NCBI RefSeq assembly: GCF_019396325.1
Contig: NZ_JAHKRO010000045.1
Span: 1-64,000, forward strand
Source of the DNA: Nonomuraea ceibae
GTDB lineage: Bacteria > Actinomycetota > Actinomycetes > Streptosporangiales > Streptosporangiaceae
DNA: 64,000 nt
Direction of reading: 5' to 3'
Numbering within the stretch: position 1 is the stretch's first letter; every line of letters starts with the position of its first letter. The notes beneath the pieces were generated by a model that saw nothing but the letters and a program-made list of their open reading frames with translations, searched no databases and was not told where the DNA came from. Positions 1 through 8,004 of this stretch are shown in pieces. A program made the translations under genes and the position numbers.

Positions 1-278
1 ACGGACGCAGGCGAAGGCCCGTCCGGGGGCGGGGGCGGGGGTGCGGGGGTTTCCGGGGAGGGGGTCATGCGGCGGGTGAGGAGTGCCATGCCGGACAGGC
101 CCGTGGCGGCCAGGGCGGCGGCGCCCGTGACGCGGGCCCACAGGGCCACGGCGGGGTCGAGGACCCAGGCCCCGGCGACGAAGACGAGGAAGAACCCGGT
201 CGTCGCGGTCACGCTCCACCAGGTGCCCCGGCGGAAGCGGCCCAGGCCGGCGTCCTCGTCGATCGGGAGGTCAGGCAC
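1..278 (-). CDS. Membrane protein, 3' end cut by the window edge
   Basis: Reading the minus strand from a GTG at 278 gives 92 open codons running off the left edge. The translation starts VPDLPIDEDAG and has two hydrophobic stretches, about residues 20-40 and 46-66, followed by a proline-rich linker. A short cytoplasmic N-terminus, two membrane helices and a linker would suit a sensor kinase or a small transporter subunit, but nothing visible decides this. It lies outside the operator-bearing genes and is probably not part of the cluster. The start is uncertain because the ribosome-binding site is weak. Confidence 0.5.
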   Translation of the reverse strand, partial: MPDLPIDEDAGLGRFRRGTWWSVTATTGFFLVFVAGAWVLDPAVALWARVTGAAALAATGLSGMALLTRRMTPSPETPAPPPPPPDGPSPAS

Positions 279-420
279 GCGGCCATTCTCGCAGCAAGGC
301 ACGCGCGGATGACAGATGTCACCCGATCATGTGACACGTCCACGCGCGCCCGTGCGCATCCGGCACTACTGGCGGGGCGCGCCGGTGGCGAGGCTGGAGC
401 CCTCATCGAAGGAGGACGCC

Positions 421-966
421 GTGAACGACACGACCGAACGGGTCTCGACGCTGCGCCACTGGCCCACCATGGCCGGGATCGTGCTGGCCGGGCTGATGGT
501 GTACGGGCTGGCGGGCGGGGAGGAGGTCGCGCCGGTCCTGGCCGCCTCCGGGATGATCTACCTGGGCGCCGCCGCGCTGGGCCGGCCGTCGGCGGCGTGG
601 CCGCTGTTCGGGGTGAGCTTCGCCGTCATCGCCGTCTCCAAGGCGCTGCTCCCGGGCGTCGGCCCGACCTGGCCGATGCTCGGCGTGGCCGCCGGGCTGG
701 CGGCGTACGGGCTGGTCACGCGGGCGGCGGGGCTGTCGCGCCAGGTGCTCGCGATGGCGGGGTTCGGGCTGGTCGCGGTCGTCACGCTGGCGGTCGGCGG
801 GGACGCGGGCGCGTACCTGGTGGCGGCGGGGATGCTCGGTCACGCCGCGTGGGACGTCCACCACCATCGCACGGGGAAGGTGGTGGCGCGGTCGCTGGCG
901 GAGTTCTGCTTCGTGCTGGACTCGCTGGTCGGCGTGGCGCTGGTGGCAATGACTGTATGGCAATGA
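421..966 (+). CDS. Small polytopic membrane protein of unknown function
   Basis: 181 residues. The GTG start at 421 is chosen because a strong AAGGAGG lies six bases upstream; a longer ATG reading from 316 has no such site. About five or six hydrophobic segments fill the protein. A histidine-rich loop, WDVHHHRTG, precedes the last segment. I do not recognise a named family. It has no copy of the 17-bp element upstream and may be a housekeeping gene bordering the cluster. Confidence 0.6.
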   Translation: MNDTTERVSTLRHWPTMAGIVLAGLMVYGLAGGEEVAPVLAASGMIYLGAAALGRPSAAWPLFGVSFAVIAVSKALLPGVGPTWPMLGVAAGLAAYGLVTRAAGLSRQVLAMAGFGLVAVVTLAVGGDAGAYLVAAGMLGHAAWDVHHHRTGKVVARSLAEFCFVLDSLVGVALVAMTVWQ

Positions 967-979
967 ATGGCCACAAACT

Positions 980-996
980 AAGCATTCTCGAAGAAA
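980..996 (+). promoter_or_regulatory. Operator-like 17-bp element, weaker copy
   Basis: AAGCATTCTCGAAGAAA, matching 14 of 17 bases of the copy at 25930-25946. It lies 63 bp before the start at 1060, on the same strand as that gene. If real, it puts the membrane protein at 1060 inside the regulon and marks the left limit of the cluster. Confidence 0.35.
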
Positions 997-1059
997 TCGC
1001 CCCCAAGATCGCCGTTCATCCTGACCGTACGTGACACTCCGAGTGAACGGTGGTGGGTG

Positions 1060-1992
1060 ATGGCGAACACGTTGAGCGGCCGGCAGGCGCGCGACGGTGA
1101 GCTGCGGACCGTGCGGCGCGGCCGGGTCGTCCTGATCAGCGCGGTGATCGGGTTCCTGCTGACGGTCGTGTGGTCGGCCCGGTTCGTGGACGAGACGATC
1201 GGCGGCACCGTCGCCGACACCCTGCTGGGGCACGACGCCGCGGAGGCGCCGATCGCGGGCATCGCGGCGGGGGTCGTGTTCGCGTTCGTGACCGGCATGG
1301 CCGGCACGTTCACCGCGTGCAACATCGCGGTGTTCGGCGCGCTGGCTCCCCTGGTCGGCGACGGCGCCGGGCGCCGCGAGCGGTTCCGGGCGGCGCTGCG
1401 GCCGCTCGGGCTGCTCGCCGCCGGCATGATCCCCGTCTCCGCCCTGTACGGAGCGCTCGTCGGGATCGTCGGCACGAGCATGCCGCAGTTCTCCACGGCG
1501 GCCAACGTCTCCGGCGGGCTGTCGCCGCGCAGCATCCAGTCGATGGTGGTGTTCGGGATCGTCGGGCTGGCGATGCTCTACCTGGGGCTGGCCGCGCTCA
1601 GGCTGGTGCCCGACCCGTTCGAGCGGCGGCCCGGCGCGCGCATGGTCTTCATGGGCGCGCTGATCGGCGGCTTCCTGATCGGCCGCCCGTTCGGGCTGTT
1701 CCGGGCGATGTTCCGGGACGCGGCCGAGAGCGGCAACCCGCTGTACGGGGCCGCGGCGTTCACGCTGCAGTCGATCGGCAACATCGTGCTGCTCGCGGTG
1801 CTGCTGGTGGTCACCGCCGTGGTGTTCGGCGGGCGGGTGCACCGGTGGCTGGCCGCCAAGCCGCACCGGATCGCCGTGCTGACCGCCTCGGCGCTCATCG
1901 TCGCCGGCGTGTTCACGTTCCTGTACTGGGACGTCAGGCTCCTGGCCCGGCGGGAGATCATCCCGTGGTACCCGGTGGCGCCGTGGACGTGA
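1060..1992 (+). CDS. Polytopic membrane protein, possible transporter
   Basis: 310 residues with about seven or eight hydrophobic segments. The ATG at 1060 follows an adjacent GTG (1057); either could serve, and the upstream G-rich stretch is the only ribosome-site candidate. Near residues 75-95 is the sequence AGTFTACNIAVFGALAPL, which loosely recalls the Cys-containing first helix of DsbD/CcdA-type proteins, but only one cysteine is present and I do not assign the family. A weak copy of the 17-bp element precedes it, so a role in export or redox within the cluster is possible. Confidence 0.55.
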   Translation: MANTLSGRQARDGELRTVRRGRVVLISAVIGFLLTVVWSARFVDETIGGTVADTLLGHDAAEAPIAGIAAGVVFAFVTGMAGTFTACNIAVFGALAPLVGDGAGRRERFRAALRPLGLLAAGMIPVSALYGALVGIVGTSMPQFSTAANVSGGLSPRSIQSMVVFGIVGLAMLYLGLAALRLVPDPFERRPGARMVFMGALIGGFLIGRPFGLFRAMFRDAAESGNPLYGAAAFTLQSIGNIVLLAVLLVVTAVVFGGRVHRWLAAKPHRIAVLTASALIVAGVFTFLYWDVRLLARREIIPWYPVAPWT

Positions 1993-2112
1993 CCCGCTGG
2001 CAGGAACGTGCTGCCCGTCGGCAGTAAGCGGACGTCACCTCGCCCCCTTTTCGGCCCTGGTCCGGCGCAGCATGGCAGTGGAAGCACCGATGCTGAGGAA
2101 GGACCGGTCACC

Positions 2113-3084
2113 ATGGCCATCTTGACGTCCACGACGAGCGGGACCACGCGATCCACCCTCCGCCGGGTCACAGTGATCGGGTGCGGGCTGATCGGCACCT
2201 CCGTGGCGCTCGCGCTGCGTGCCGAGGGGATCCGCATACGGCTCGCCGACCACGACCCGCGTGCGCTGGCCGAGGCGGTGCGCCTGGGGGCGGGCGCGCC
2301 GCTGACCGTCGACGAGCCGCCAGCGGACGTCGTGGTCATCGCGACCCCGCCGTCCGCCGTGCCCCAGGTGCTGCGCGACGCGCAGGCCAGAGAGCTGGGA
2401 GCCGTCTACACCGACGTGGCCAGCACCAAGGCGCGGATCCTGGCGACCGCCGAGCTGGCCGGGTGCGACCTGAGCCGGTACGTCCCCGGCCACCCGATGG
2501 CCGGGCGTGAGGCGCCGGGGGCGGCCGCCGCCCGAGCCGGGCTGTTCACCGGCCGCAAGTGGGCGCTGTGCCCGTGCCCGGCCACCGCCCTGTACGCGGT
2601 GCGGGCCGTGGCCGACCTCGTCGCCGCCTGCGGCGCGCAGGTGACGCTGCTGTCGCCGCCCGCCCACGACAGGGCAGCCGCGGCGGTCTCGCACGCGCCG
2701 CTGGTCCTGTCGGCGGCGCTGGCCGCCCGGTTCGCGTACGCGGCCGGGCAGCCGGAGCTGCTGTCCCTGGCCGGCCGGGGGCTGTACGACGTGACCCGCG
2801 TGGCCGGCAGCCCGCCCGAGCTGTGGATCGACATCCTGGAGCACAACGCCGACGCCGTCGCCGGCGTCCTGGAGGAGGTCGTGGACGACCTGACCGCCGT
2901 GGCGCAGGCGCTGCGGGCGCCGGAGGGAAGCACGAGCTGGGGCGTCGTGGCCGACCTGCTGGTGCGCGGCAACCTCGGCCGCGAGCTCATCGTCGACGCC
3001 TGCGCCCCCGCCGCCCGGGACCGCGGCCCGGTGGCCGCCGAGCCCGCCGAGCCCGCCGAGGCGGCCGGTCTGGAAGCGGCGTGA
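2113..3084 (+). CDS. tyrA: Prephenate dehydrogenase
   Basis: 323 residues. It converts prephenate to 4-hydroxyphenylpyruvate, the committed step to L-tyrosine. The N-terminus carries the NAD(P) loop VIGCGLIGTSVALAL (about residues 20-35), and GHPMAGRE near residue 132 is the prephenate-dehydrogenase signature region. GGAAGG upstream supports the ATG at 2113. The tail (AEPAEPAEAAGLEAA) is a low-complexity extension with no domain. Next to a tyrosine aminomutase pathway, its likely job is to raise the tyrosine pool for the beta-tyrosine unit. A pathway-dedicated copy rather than the housekeeping enzyme is inferred from context. Confidence 0.85.
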   Translation: MAILTSTTSGTTRSTLRRVTVIGCGLIGTSVALALRAEGIRIRLADHDPRALAEAVRLGAGAPLTVDEPPADVVVIATPPSAVPQVLRDAQARELGAVYTDVASTKARILATAELAGCDLSRYVPGHPMAGREAPGAAAARAGLFTGRKWALCPCPATALYAVRAVADLVAACGAQVTLLSPPAHDRAAAAVSHAPLVLSAALAARFAYAAGQPELLSLAGRGLYDVTRVAGSPPELWIDILEHNADAVAGVLEEVVDDLTAVAQALRAPEGSTSWGVVADLLVRGNLGRELIVDACAPAARDRGPVAAEPAEPAEAAGLEAA

Positions 3085-3090
3085 CGAGCG

Positions 3091-3122
3091 GATGCCCCGC
3101 CGCCGGAGGGCAGCGGGGCATC
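3091..3122. terminator. Hairpin between convergent genes
   Basis: Stem 3091-3104 pairs with 3109-3122 (one wobble pair) around a four-base loop, between the convergent prephenate dehydrogenase and flavoprotein genes. No long T tract, as is usual in high-GC actinobacteria. Confidence 0.6.
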
Positions 3123-3134
3123 GGGGCACGCCGG

Positions 3135-4322
3135 TCAGATGTAGAGCGTGTTCGGCGGCAGGCCGCACAGGACTCTGCCGTACAGCTCGGTGTTGGTGTT
3201 GGGGTGCATGAGCGCGTGCAGGTTGGCGCTGTGCACGTCACGCAGGATGCGCTGGATCGGCACGTCGGAGTAGAGGGACGAGCCGCCGCTGGCCGAGGCG
3301 AAGATGTCCGCGGCCTCCTTGGCCAGCGCGCACACCGCGCCCATGTCGGCGCGGACCCGGGCCCGCTCCTCCAGCGTCCACGCCTCGCCGCGCTCGCTCT
3401 TGCCGTCGACCGTGGCCGCCAGCCGCTCCGCGTGGAACTGCGCCTGGTCGATCTTCAGCGCGGCCGAGGCGACCTGCAGATGGGTGAGCGGCGCCTCGCT
3501 CTGCTGCTCGTAGCCGGTGTAGGTGATCTTGCGGCCGGGCAGGCGCTCCAGGAACGCCGTCTTCGCCGCCTTCGCCAGCCCCAGCAGCGTGCCGACCGAG
3601 GAGGCCGAGGCCACGGGGAGCATCGGCGCCCGGTAGATCGGGATGCCGGCGTTCAGCCGCGACGCGTACTGCTCCTGCAGGACGGCAGGCAGCGGGAGCA
3701 CCCGCTCGGCCGGGACGAACACGTTCTCGGCCACCGTGCTGACGCTGCCGGTGCCCTGGAGCCCCGTCGTGTGCCAGTCGTCGATGATCTTCAGCTCGGA
3801 CGTGGGCACCAGCGCCATGATGGGCATGGGCTCCTGGTCCGGGCCCACCTGGATGGCCACGATCTCCTGCCAGTGGCTGTGCCAGGCGCCGCTGACGAAC
3901 CCCCACTTGCCGTTGACCACCACGCCGCCGTTCGCCGGGGCCGCCATCGCGGACGGGCTCAGCGTGCCGCAGACGCGCACGTCCGGCGTCGAGAACACCT
4001 CGGCCTGCACCTCGTCCGGGAACAGGCAGACCATCCACGTCGGAATCCAGTAGACCGACGCCGTCCACGCGGTGGACCCGTCGGCCTGGCCCAGCTCCGC
4101 GCCCACGTCGACCAGCGTGCGCGTGTCGCACTCGTAGCCGCCGAAGCGGGCCGGGACCCGCATCCTGAAGACGCCGGCGTCGGCCAGGGCCTCGATCGAC
4201 TCCTCGTGGAGGCGCCGGTTCTGCTCGTTCCAGGCCGACTTGGCCCGGAGCGCCGGCGCGAGCGCGGACACCCGCTTCACCAGCTCTTCCCGCGCCGGAA
4301 CCTCGGTCGTCGTCGCCACCAT
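3135..4322 (-). CDS. Acyl-CoA-dehydrogenase-fold flavin monooxygenase
   Basis: 395 residues. The fold is that of acyl-CoA dehydrogenases, but it resembles the flavin-dependent hydroxylase branch (HsaA, HpaH/C2 and nitrososynthase relatives), which uses reduced flavin and O2. Family-typical stretches are VPARFGGYE (about residue 58) and GKWGFVSGAWHS (about residue 137). GGAGG directly before ATG 4322 fixes the start. It lies just downstream of a stand-alone carrier protein on the same strand, so a carrier-bound substrate is plausible. The substrate is unknown: the aromatic acid or the sugar amine are both possible. It is paralogous in fold to the gene at 40617. Confidence 0.75.
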   Translation of the reverse strand: MVATTTEVPAREELVKRVSALAPALRAKSAWNEQNRRLHEESIEALADAGVFRMRVPARFGGYECDTRTLVDVGAELGQADGSTAWTASVYWIPTWMVCLFPDEVQAEVFSTPDVRVCGTLSPSAMAAPANGGVVVNGKWGFVSGAWHSHWQEIVAIQVGPDQEPMPIMALVPTSELKIIDDWHTTGLQGTGSVSTVAENVFVPAERVLPLPAVLQEQYASRLNAGIPIYRAPMLPVASASSVGTLLGLAKAAKTAFLERLPGRKITYTGYEQQSEAPLTHLQVASAALKIDQAQFHAERLAATVDGKSERGEAWTLEERARVRADMGAVCALAKEAADIFASASGGSSLYSDVPIQRILRDVHSANLHALMHPNTNTELYGRVLCGLPPNTLYI

Positions 4323-4391
4323 TTCCTCCTACTGTTCCCTCGGGGCTGGGCCGCGTGTCCCAGCGGTCAGAAGCTCGCGCCGTCGGCGCGT

Positions 4392-4667
4392 TCAGGCGAG
4401 GGACGAGACCTTCGCCGCGGCGGCGACCCTGAGCACCAGCGCGCCCACGTTGGGGTCCTCCTCGAAGATGTCACCCACCTCGAGCTCGACGCCCAGCTCG
4501 TCCTCGATGCGCGACACGATGCGGATCGCGGAAATCGACTCGCCTTCCAGGTCGAAGAACGTGGCGTCGGCCATGTCGTCCGGCACGTCCAAGACGGTGC
4601 GCCAGATCTTTCCGACCTTCTCCTCGATCAGAGCGAAACTCAGCTCGCCTGCCCGATTGTCAGTCAT
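4392..4667 (-). CDS. Free-standing acyl/peptidyl carrier protein
   Basis: 91 residues. A typical four-helix carrier-protein sequence, with the phosphopantetheine serine in FFDLEGESISAIRIV (about residues 38-52) and an acidic helix III region. GGAGG seven bases before ATG 4667 supports the start. In C-1027 the beta-tyrosine carrier SgcC2 is a separate protein like this one. Here the NRPS at 45176 already ends in its own carrier domain, so this protein may instead hold the second acyl unit or a second pool of beta-tyrosine. The phosphopantetheinyl transferase at 59616 is the likely activator. Confidence 0.85.
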   Translation of the reverse strand: MTDNRAGELSFALIEEKVGKIWRTVLDVPDDMADATFFDLEGESISAIRIVSRIEDELGVELEVGDIFEEDPNVGALVLRVAAAAKVSSLA

Positions 4668-4772
4668 CCGGTGTCCTCCACTGCTGAATTCCCCAATGAA
4701 AGGGCCCGCGAACGGATACCCGCCCTGAATACCGGTTCTTGCGGATATCGTCACAGGCGGCGGCGGCGCGTA

Positions 4773-4789
4773 CATCTTTGAGAATGCGG
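4773..4789 (-). promoter_or_regulatory. Operator-like 17-bp element before the carrier-protein gene
   Basis: On the minus strand CCGCATTCTCAAAGATG, 105 bp before the start at 4667. It lies in the 224-bp space between this operon and the divergent SgcJ-like gene, so it may serve both. Confidence 0.55.
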
Positions 4790-4891
4790 GAAAATGCCGG
4801 CGCCCTTCGGCACGGCAGGAGAAAGGCGGCGAAGGGCGCGGAGTTATGGTCACGGAGGGTGTTTATCAGCCGCTGAGTGGAGGACGATCCC

Positions 4892-5302
4892 ATGAGCGTC
4901 ACAACGATCACCGCCGACGACACGACCGCCGTGCGCGAGGTGCCGCGGCGCATCATCGCCGCCTGGGCCGCCAACGACGGTGACGCCTTCGCCGGCGTCT
5001 TCACCGAGGACGCCACCATGATCCTGCCCGGTGACGTCTACGTCGCCGGCCGCGAGGGCATCCGGGCGTACATGAGCGCCGCCTACGCCGGGCCGCTCAA
5101 GGGCACGCGGGTGTTCGGCGAGCCCGTGTCGGCCAAGTTCCTCGGCCCGGACGCCGCGGTGCTGGTCACCAAGGGCGGCGTGCTCGCCGGCGGCGAGAGC
5201 GAGGTCGCGCCCGAGCGGGCCGTCCGCGCCACCTGGGTGCTGGTCAAGCAGGACGGCCAGTGGCTCATCACCGCCTACCAGAACACCCCCGTCGGAGCCT
5301 GA
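4892..5302 (+). CDS. sgcJ: SgcJ-like SnoaL-fold protein
   Basis: 136 residues. The sequence fits the SgcJ/EcaC group of the SnoaL/NTF2-like fold: an N-terminal helix, IIAAWAANDGDAFAGVFTEDA (residues about 20-40), and a C-terminal strand WLITAYQNTPV. SgcJ homologues are conserved in 9-membered enediyne clusters and are reported to increase polyene output from the enediyne synthase. This is therefore one of the better pointers to an enediyne core encoded nearby. A GGAGG eight bases before ATG 4892 decides the start over an in-frame GTG at 4877. It is divergent from the carrier-protein operon. Confidence 0.8.
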   Translation: MSVTTITADDTTAVREVPRRIIAAWAANDGDAFAGVFTEDATMILPGDVYVAGREGIRAYMSAAYAGPLKGTRVFGEPVSAKFLGPDAAVLVTKGGVLAGGESEVAPERAVRATWVLVKQDGQWLITAYQNTPVGA

Positions 5303-5319
5303 CCCGCTCCTCCCCCGCC

Positions 5320-5346
5320 CGACCGACCGGCCTCACCGGTCGGTCG
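5320..5346. terminator. Hairpin between convergent genes
   Basis: Perfect 11-bp stem, 5320-5330 with 5336-5346, loop CCTCA, just after the SgcJ-like stop. The remaining bases to 5450 are GC-rich and hold nothing else I can support. Confidence 0.6.
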
Positions 5347-5450
5347 CCGCATGTCCGGGGAGCGCGCCGCACCCCCGCGCCCGTGTGCGGGAGTACGCCG
5401 CGCCCCCGCGCCCGGGGGGAGAGGCCGTACCGGGGACGGGGGCGCGGGGG

Positions 5451-6530
5451 TCAGCGGGCCACGGGGGCGATCTCGACGCGGGTGTTGTCGCCGACCAGCA
5501 GGCGGTACGGGATCGCGGGCGAGCCGGCCGGCTCGATGACGGCTGAGCGGCCGACGATGGAGCCGTGCATGCCGGGCACCTCCAGGATGGAGGCGCCGTC
5601 GAGCACGATGGAGTCGCTCAGCCGGGTCCCGCGCAGCACGCAGTCGCGGCCGATCGAGACGTTCGGCCCGATGAGGCAGTCCTCGATGACGGTGTTGGCC
5701 CCGACGATGACCGGCCCTTCGATGCGCGAGCGCGTGGTCCTGGTCATGGGGCCGAGCTCGACGCGCCCGCCGAGCTCGGCGAGCAGCCGCCGGTTGCATT
5801 CCAGCACGTCGTCGGGCTTGCCGGTGTCCTTCCAGAAGCCCTGGTACTCGGTCGCCCGGACGGGCCGCCCGTGGGAGACGAGCCACTGGACGGCGTCGGT
5901 GATCTCCAGCTCGCCGCGCCGGCTGGGGGCGATGGCGTCGACGGCCTCGTGCACGGCGGCGGTGAAGAAGTACACGCCCACCATGGCGAGGTCGCTGCGC
6001 GGGTGGCGCGGCTTCTCGACGAGCCGCCGCACGTTCCCGCCGGGCCCGAGCTCGACGACGCCGAACGCCCTCGGGTCCGGCACCCGCTGGGCGACGACGT
6101 GCGCGGCGGGCCGCCGGGCGCGGAAGTCGGCGGCGACGCCGGCGACGCCGTCGGGCAGCATGATGTCGCCCAGGTAGAGCACGAAGTCGTCGTCGCCGAG
6201 GAAGCCGCGGGCCAGCCGCACGGCGTGGGCCAGCCCGAGCGGCTCGTCCTGCCGGATGTAGGTGACGCGCAGGCCGAGCGACGAGCCGTCCCCGACGACC
6301 GCGGCGATCTCCGCGGCCCAGGAGCCGACGACGACGCCGATCTCGGTCACGCCCAGGTCGCGGATGTTCACCAGCACGTGCTCCAGCACGGGACGGTTGG
6401 CGATGGGGATGAGCTGTTTCGGCATCGAGTAGCTGAAGGGACGCAGACGGGTGCCGGACCCGCCGGACAGCACCAAGGCCTTCATGCGTCGGTCCGGCCC
6501 ATGAGGAATCACCTTCTCGGCTTCTGTCAC
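5451..6530 (-). CDS. Glucose-1-phosphate nucleotidyltransferase, long RmlA type
   Basis: 359 residues from the GTG at 6530. Makes dTDP-glucose (or UDP-glucose) from glucose-1-phosphate as the first step of deoxysugar synthesis. The N-terminal motif LSGGSGTRLRPFSYSMPKQL, the PLGLAHAV and LGDIML blocks and a C-terminal left-handed beta-helix tail (about residues 255-359) identify the long form found in antibiotic clusters, the SgcA1 type. The GTG lies six bases after the preceding stop codon; an internal ATG at 6485 (MKALVLSGG) is the alternative start and matches shorter homologues. It is the second gene of an operon with the 3-dehydratase. Confidence 0.88.
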   Translation of the reverse strand: MTEAEKVIPHGPDRRMKALVLSGGSGTRLRPFSYSMPKQLIPIANRPVLEHVLVNIRDLGVTEIGVVVGSWAAEIAAVVGDGSSLGLRVTYIRQDEPLGLAHAVRLARGFLGDDDFVLYLGDIMLPDGVAGVAADFRARRPAAHVVAQRVPDPRAFGVVELGPGGNVRRLVEKPRHPRSDLAMVGVYFFTAAVHEAVDAIAPSRRGELEITDAVQWLVSHGRPVRATEYQGFWKDTGKPDDVLECNRRLLAELGGRVELGPMTRTTRSRIEGPVIVGANTVIEDCLIGPNVSIGRDCVLRGTRLSDSIVLDGASILEVPGMHGSIVGRSAVIEPAGSPAIPYRLLVGDNTRVEIAPVAR

Positions 6531-6534
6531 ACGG

Positions 6535-7839
6535 TCATCCGCGCGCGGCGACGAACTCCTTGATCGACGCGACCACGTAGTCGATCATCTGGTCGGTCAG
6601 TCCGGGGTACACGCCGACGTGGAAGGTGTGGGTGGTGATGATGTCGGTGTTGGTCAGCTCGCCCACCACGCGGTGGTCGCGGTCGAGGTAGGCGGGGTGG
6701 CGCAGCAGGTTGCCGGCGAAGAGGCGGCGAGTGCCGATCTTGCGGTCCTCCAGGAAGTCCACGAGTTCCTTGGCGTCGAACGGCGCGGCCGGGTCGACGG
6801 TGAGGACGAAGCCGTACCAGCTCGGGTCGGAGCGGGGGGTGGCCTCGGGCAGGATCAGGTGCGGGACGCCTTCGAGGCCCTCGCGCAGCCGGCGCCAGTT
6901 GTGGCGGCGGGCGGCGCAGAAGTCGTCGAGCTTGCCGAGCTGGCTCAGGCCGAGCGCGGCCTGCAGCTCGGTGATCTTCAGGTTGTAGCCGACGTGCGAG
7001 TAGATGTACTTGTGGTCGTAGCCGTGCGGCAGCGTGCCCATCTGGTAGTTGAACCTCTTCAGGCACGTGTTGCTCTCGCCGGGCTCGCACCAGCAGTCGC
7101 GGCCCCAGTCGCGCAGCGATTCGACGATGCGTGACAGCAGCAGGCTGGAGGTCAGCACGCAGCCGCCCTCGCCCATCGTCATGTGGTGGGCCGGGTAGAA
7201 GCTCACGGTGGTGAGGTCGCCGAAGGTGCCGACGGGCTCGCCGTCGTAGGTGGAGCCGACGGCGTCGCAGCTGTCCTCGATGAGGAAGAGCTCGTGCTCG
7301 GCGGCCAGTTCGGCCATCTCGGCGACGGCGAACGGGTTGCCGACGGTGTGCGCGATCATGATGGCGCGCGTCTTCGGGCCGATGGCCCGGGCGACCATGT
7401 CGACGGTCGGGTTGTACGTGCCGAGCTCCACGTCCACGTAGACGGGGACGAGCCCGTTCTGCAGGATCGGGTTGACCGTGGTCGGGAACGCCGCCGCGAC
7501 GGTGATCACCTCGTCGCCGGGCCGCAGCCGGGCGTCCTCCAGCCGGTGGGAGGTCAGCGCCGACACCGCCAGCAGGTTGGCGGAGGAGCCCGAGTTGGTC
7601 AGGTGCGCCTTGCGCCGCTTCATCTTGCGCGCGAAGACCGATTCGAACTTCCTGGCCCTGGTGCCGCCGGCGACGCGGAGGTCGAGGGCGGCCTCGACCA
7701 GCGCCAGCCGGTCCGCCACGTCGTGCACCGCCCCGGTGGGCCAGATCTCGGTGACGCCCGGCTCGAAATCCCCGGAGGGTGCCACATCGGCGTGGTATTT
7801 ACGCACCTCGTCGAGGATCAACGCCTTGTGTTCGTTCAT
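6535..7839 (-). CDS. NDP-4-ketohexose 3-dehydratase, E1/RfbH/SpnQ type
   Basis: 434 residues. Although built on the aspartate-aminotransferase fold, the lysine that would bind PLP is replaced by histidine in FYPAHHMTMGEGG (about residue 225), the hallmark of the C-3 dehydratases (E1, AscC, SpnQ). An iron-sulfur pattern C-x-C-x7-C sits in DCWCEPGESNTC. Such enzymes need a reductase partner, and none is visible in the window. GAAGG before ATG 7839 sets the start. The enzyme predicts removal of a C-3 hydroxyl from a 4-keto sugar, which does not fit the pentose route of the other sugar genes easily. Confidence 0.85.
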   Translation of the reverse strand: MNEHKALILDEVRKYHADVAPSGDFEPGVTEIWPTGAVHDVADRLALVEAALDLRVAGGTRARKFESVFARKMKRRKAHLTNSGSSANLLAVSALTSHRLEDARLRPGDEVITVAAAFPTTVNPILQNGLVPVYVDVELGTYNPTVDMVARAIGPKTRAIMIAHTVGNPFAVAEMAELAAEHELFLIEDSCDAVGSTYDGEPVGTFGDLTTVSFYPAHHMTMGEGGCVLTSSLLLSRIVESLRDWGRDCWCEPGESNTCLKRFNYQMGTLPHGYDHKYIYSHVGYNLKITELQAALGLSQLGKLDDFCAARRHNWRRLREGLEGVPHLILPEATPRSDPSWYGFVLTVDPAAPFDAKELVDFLEDRKIGTRRLFAGNLLRHPAYLDRDHRVVGELTNTDIITTHTFHVGVYPGLTDQMIDYVVASIKEFVAARG

Positions 7840-7895
7840 CTCACGCCCTTCGTCGATGCACCACTCCACAGCATCGGCCACCTCCATTCCCGTCG

Positions 7896-7912
7896 CATCT
7901 CCTGTATTGCGC
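7896..7912 (-). promoter_or_regulatory. Operator-like 17-bp element before the 3-dehydratase operon
   Basis: Minus strand GCGCAATACAGGAGATG, 56 bp before the start at 7839. It forms an inverted pair with the copy at 7919-7935, one for each divergent gene. Confidence 0.6.
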
Positions 7913-7918
7913 CCGGCC

Positions 7919-7935
7919 AGGCAACCCACAAGATG
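7919..7935 (+). promoter_or_regulatory. Operator-like 17-bp element before the sugar dehydrogenase gene
   Basis: Plus strand AGGCAACCCACAAGATG, 69 bp before the start at 8005. It is one of the weaker matches (CAAGATG for GGAGATG), but position and orientation fit the set. Confidence 0.5.
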
Positions 7936-8004
7936 CGCGCCGCCAGGAATTGCGTTGTGCTGGCAACAGGAATTTCGACCGGTCGCCCTAAAGGGGGAAC
8001 GTTC

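Noticed and set aside
403..1866. 487-codon open frame on the minus strand opposite the first membrane genes
   Set aside because: Low-complexity His/Arg/Gln/Pro translation, typical of the antisense frame of high-GC genes; it lies opposite two better-supported genes with ribosome sites.
4728..4744. Further copy of the 17-bp element near the carrier-protein gene
   Set aside because: Only the TGCGG half is present; the other half matches by chance level.
6535..7839. Sugar aminotransferase
   Set aside because: The PLP lysine is replaced by His in YPAHHMTMGEGG and iron-sulfur cysteines are present, so it is a 3-dehydratase; the aminotransferase is at 37843.
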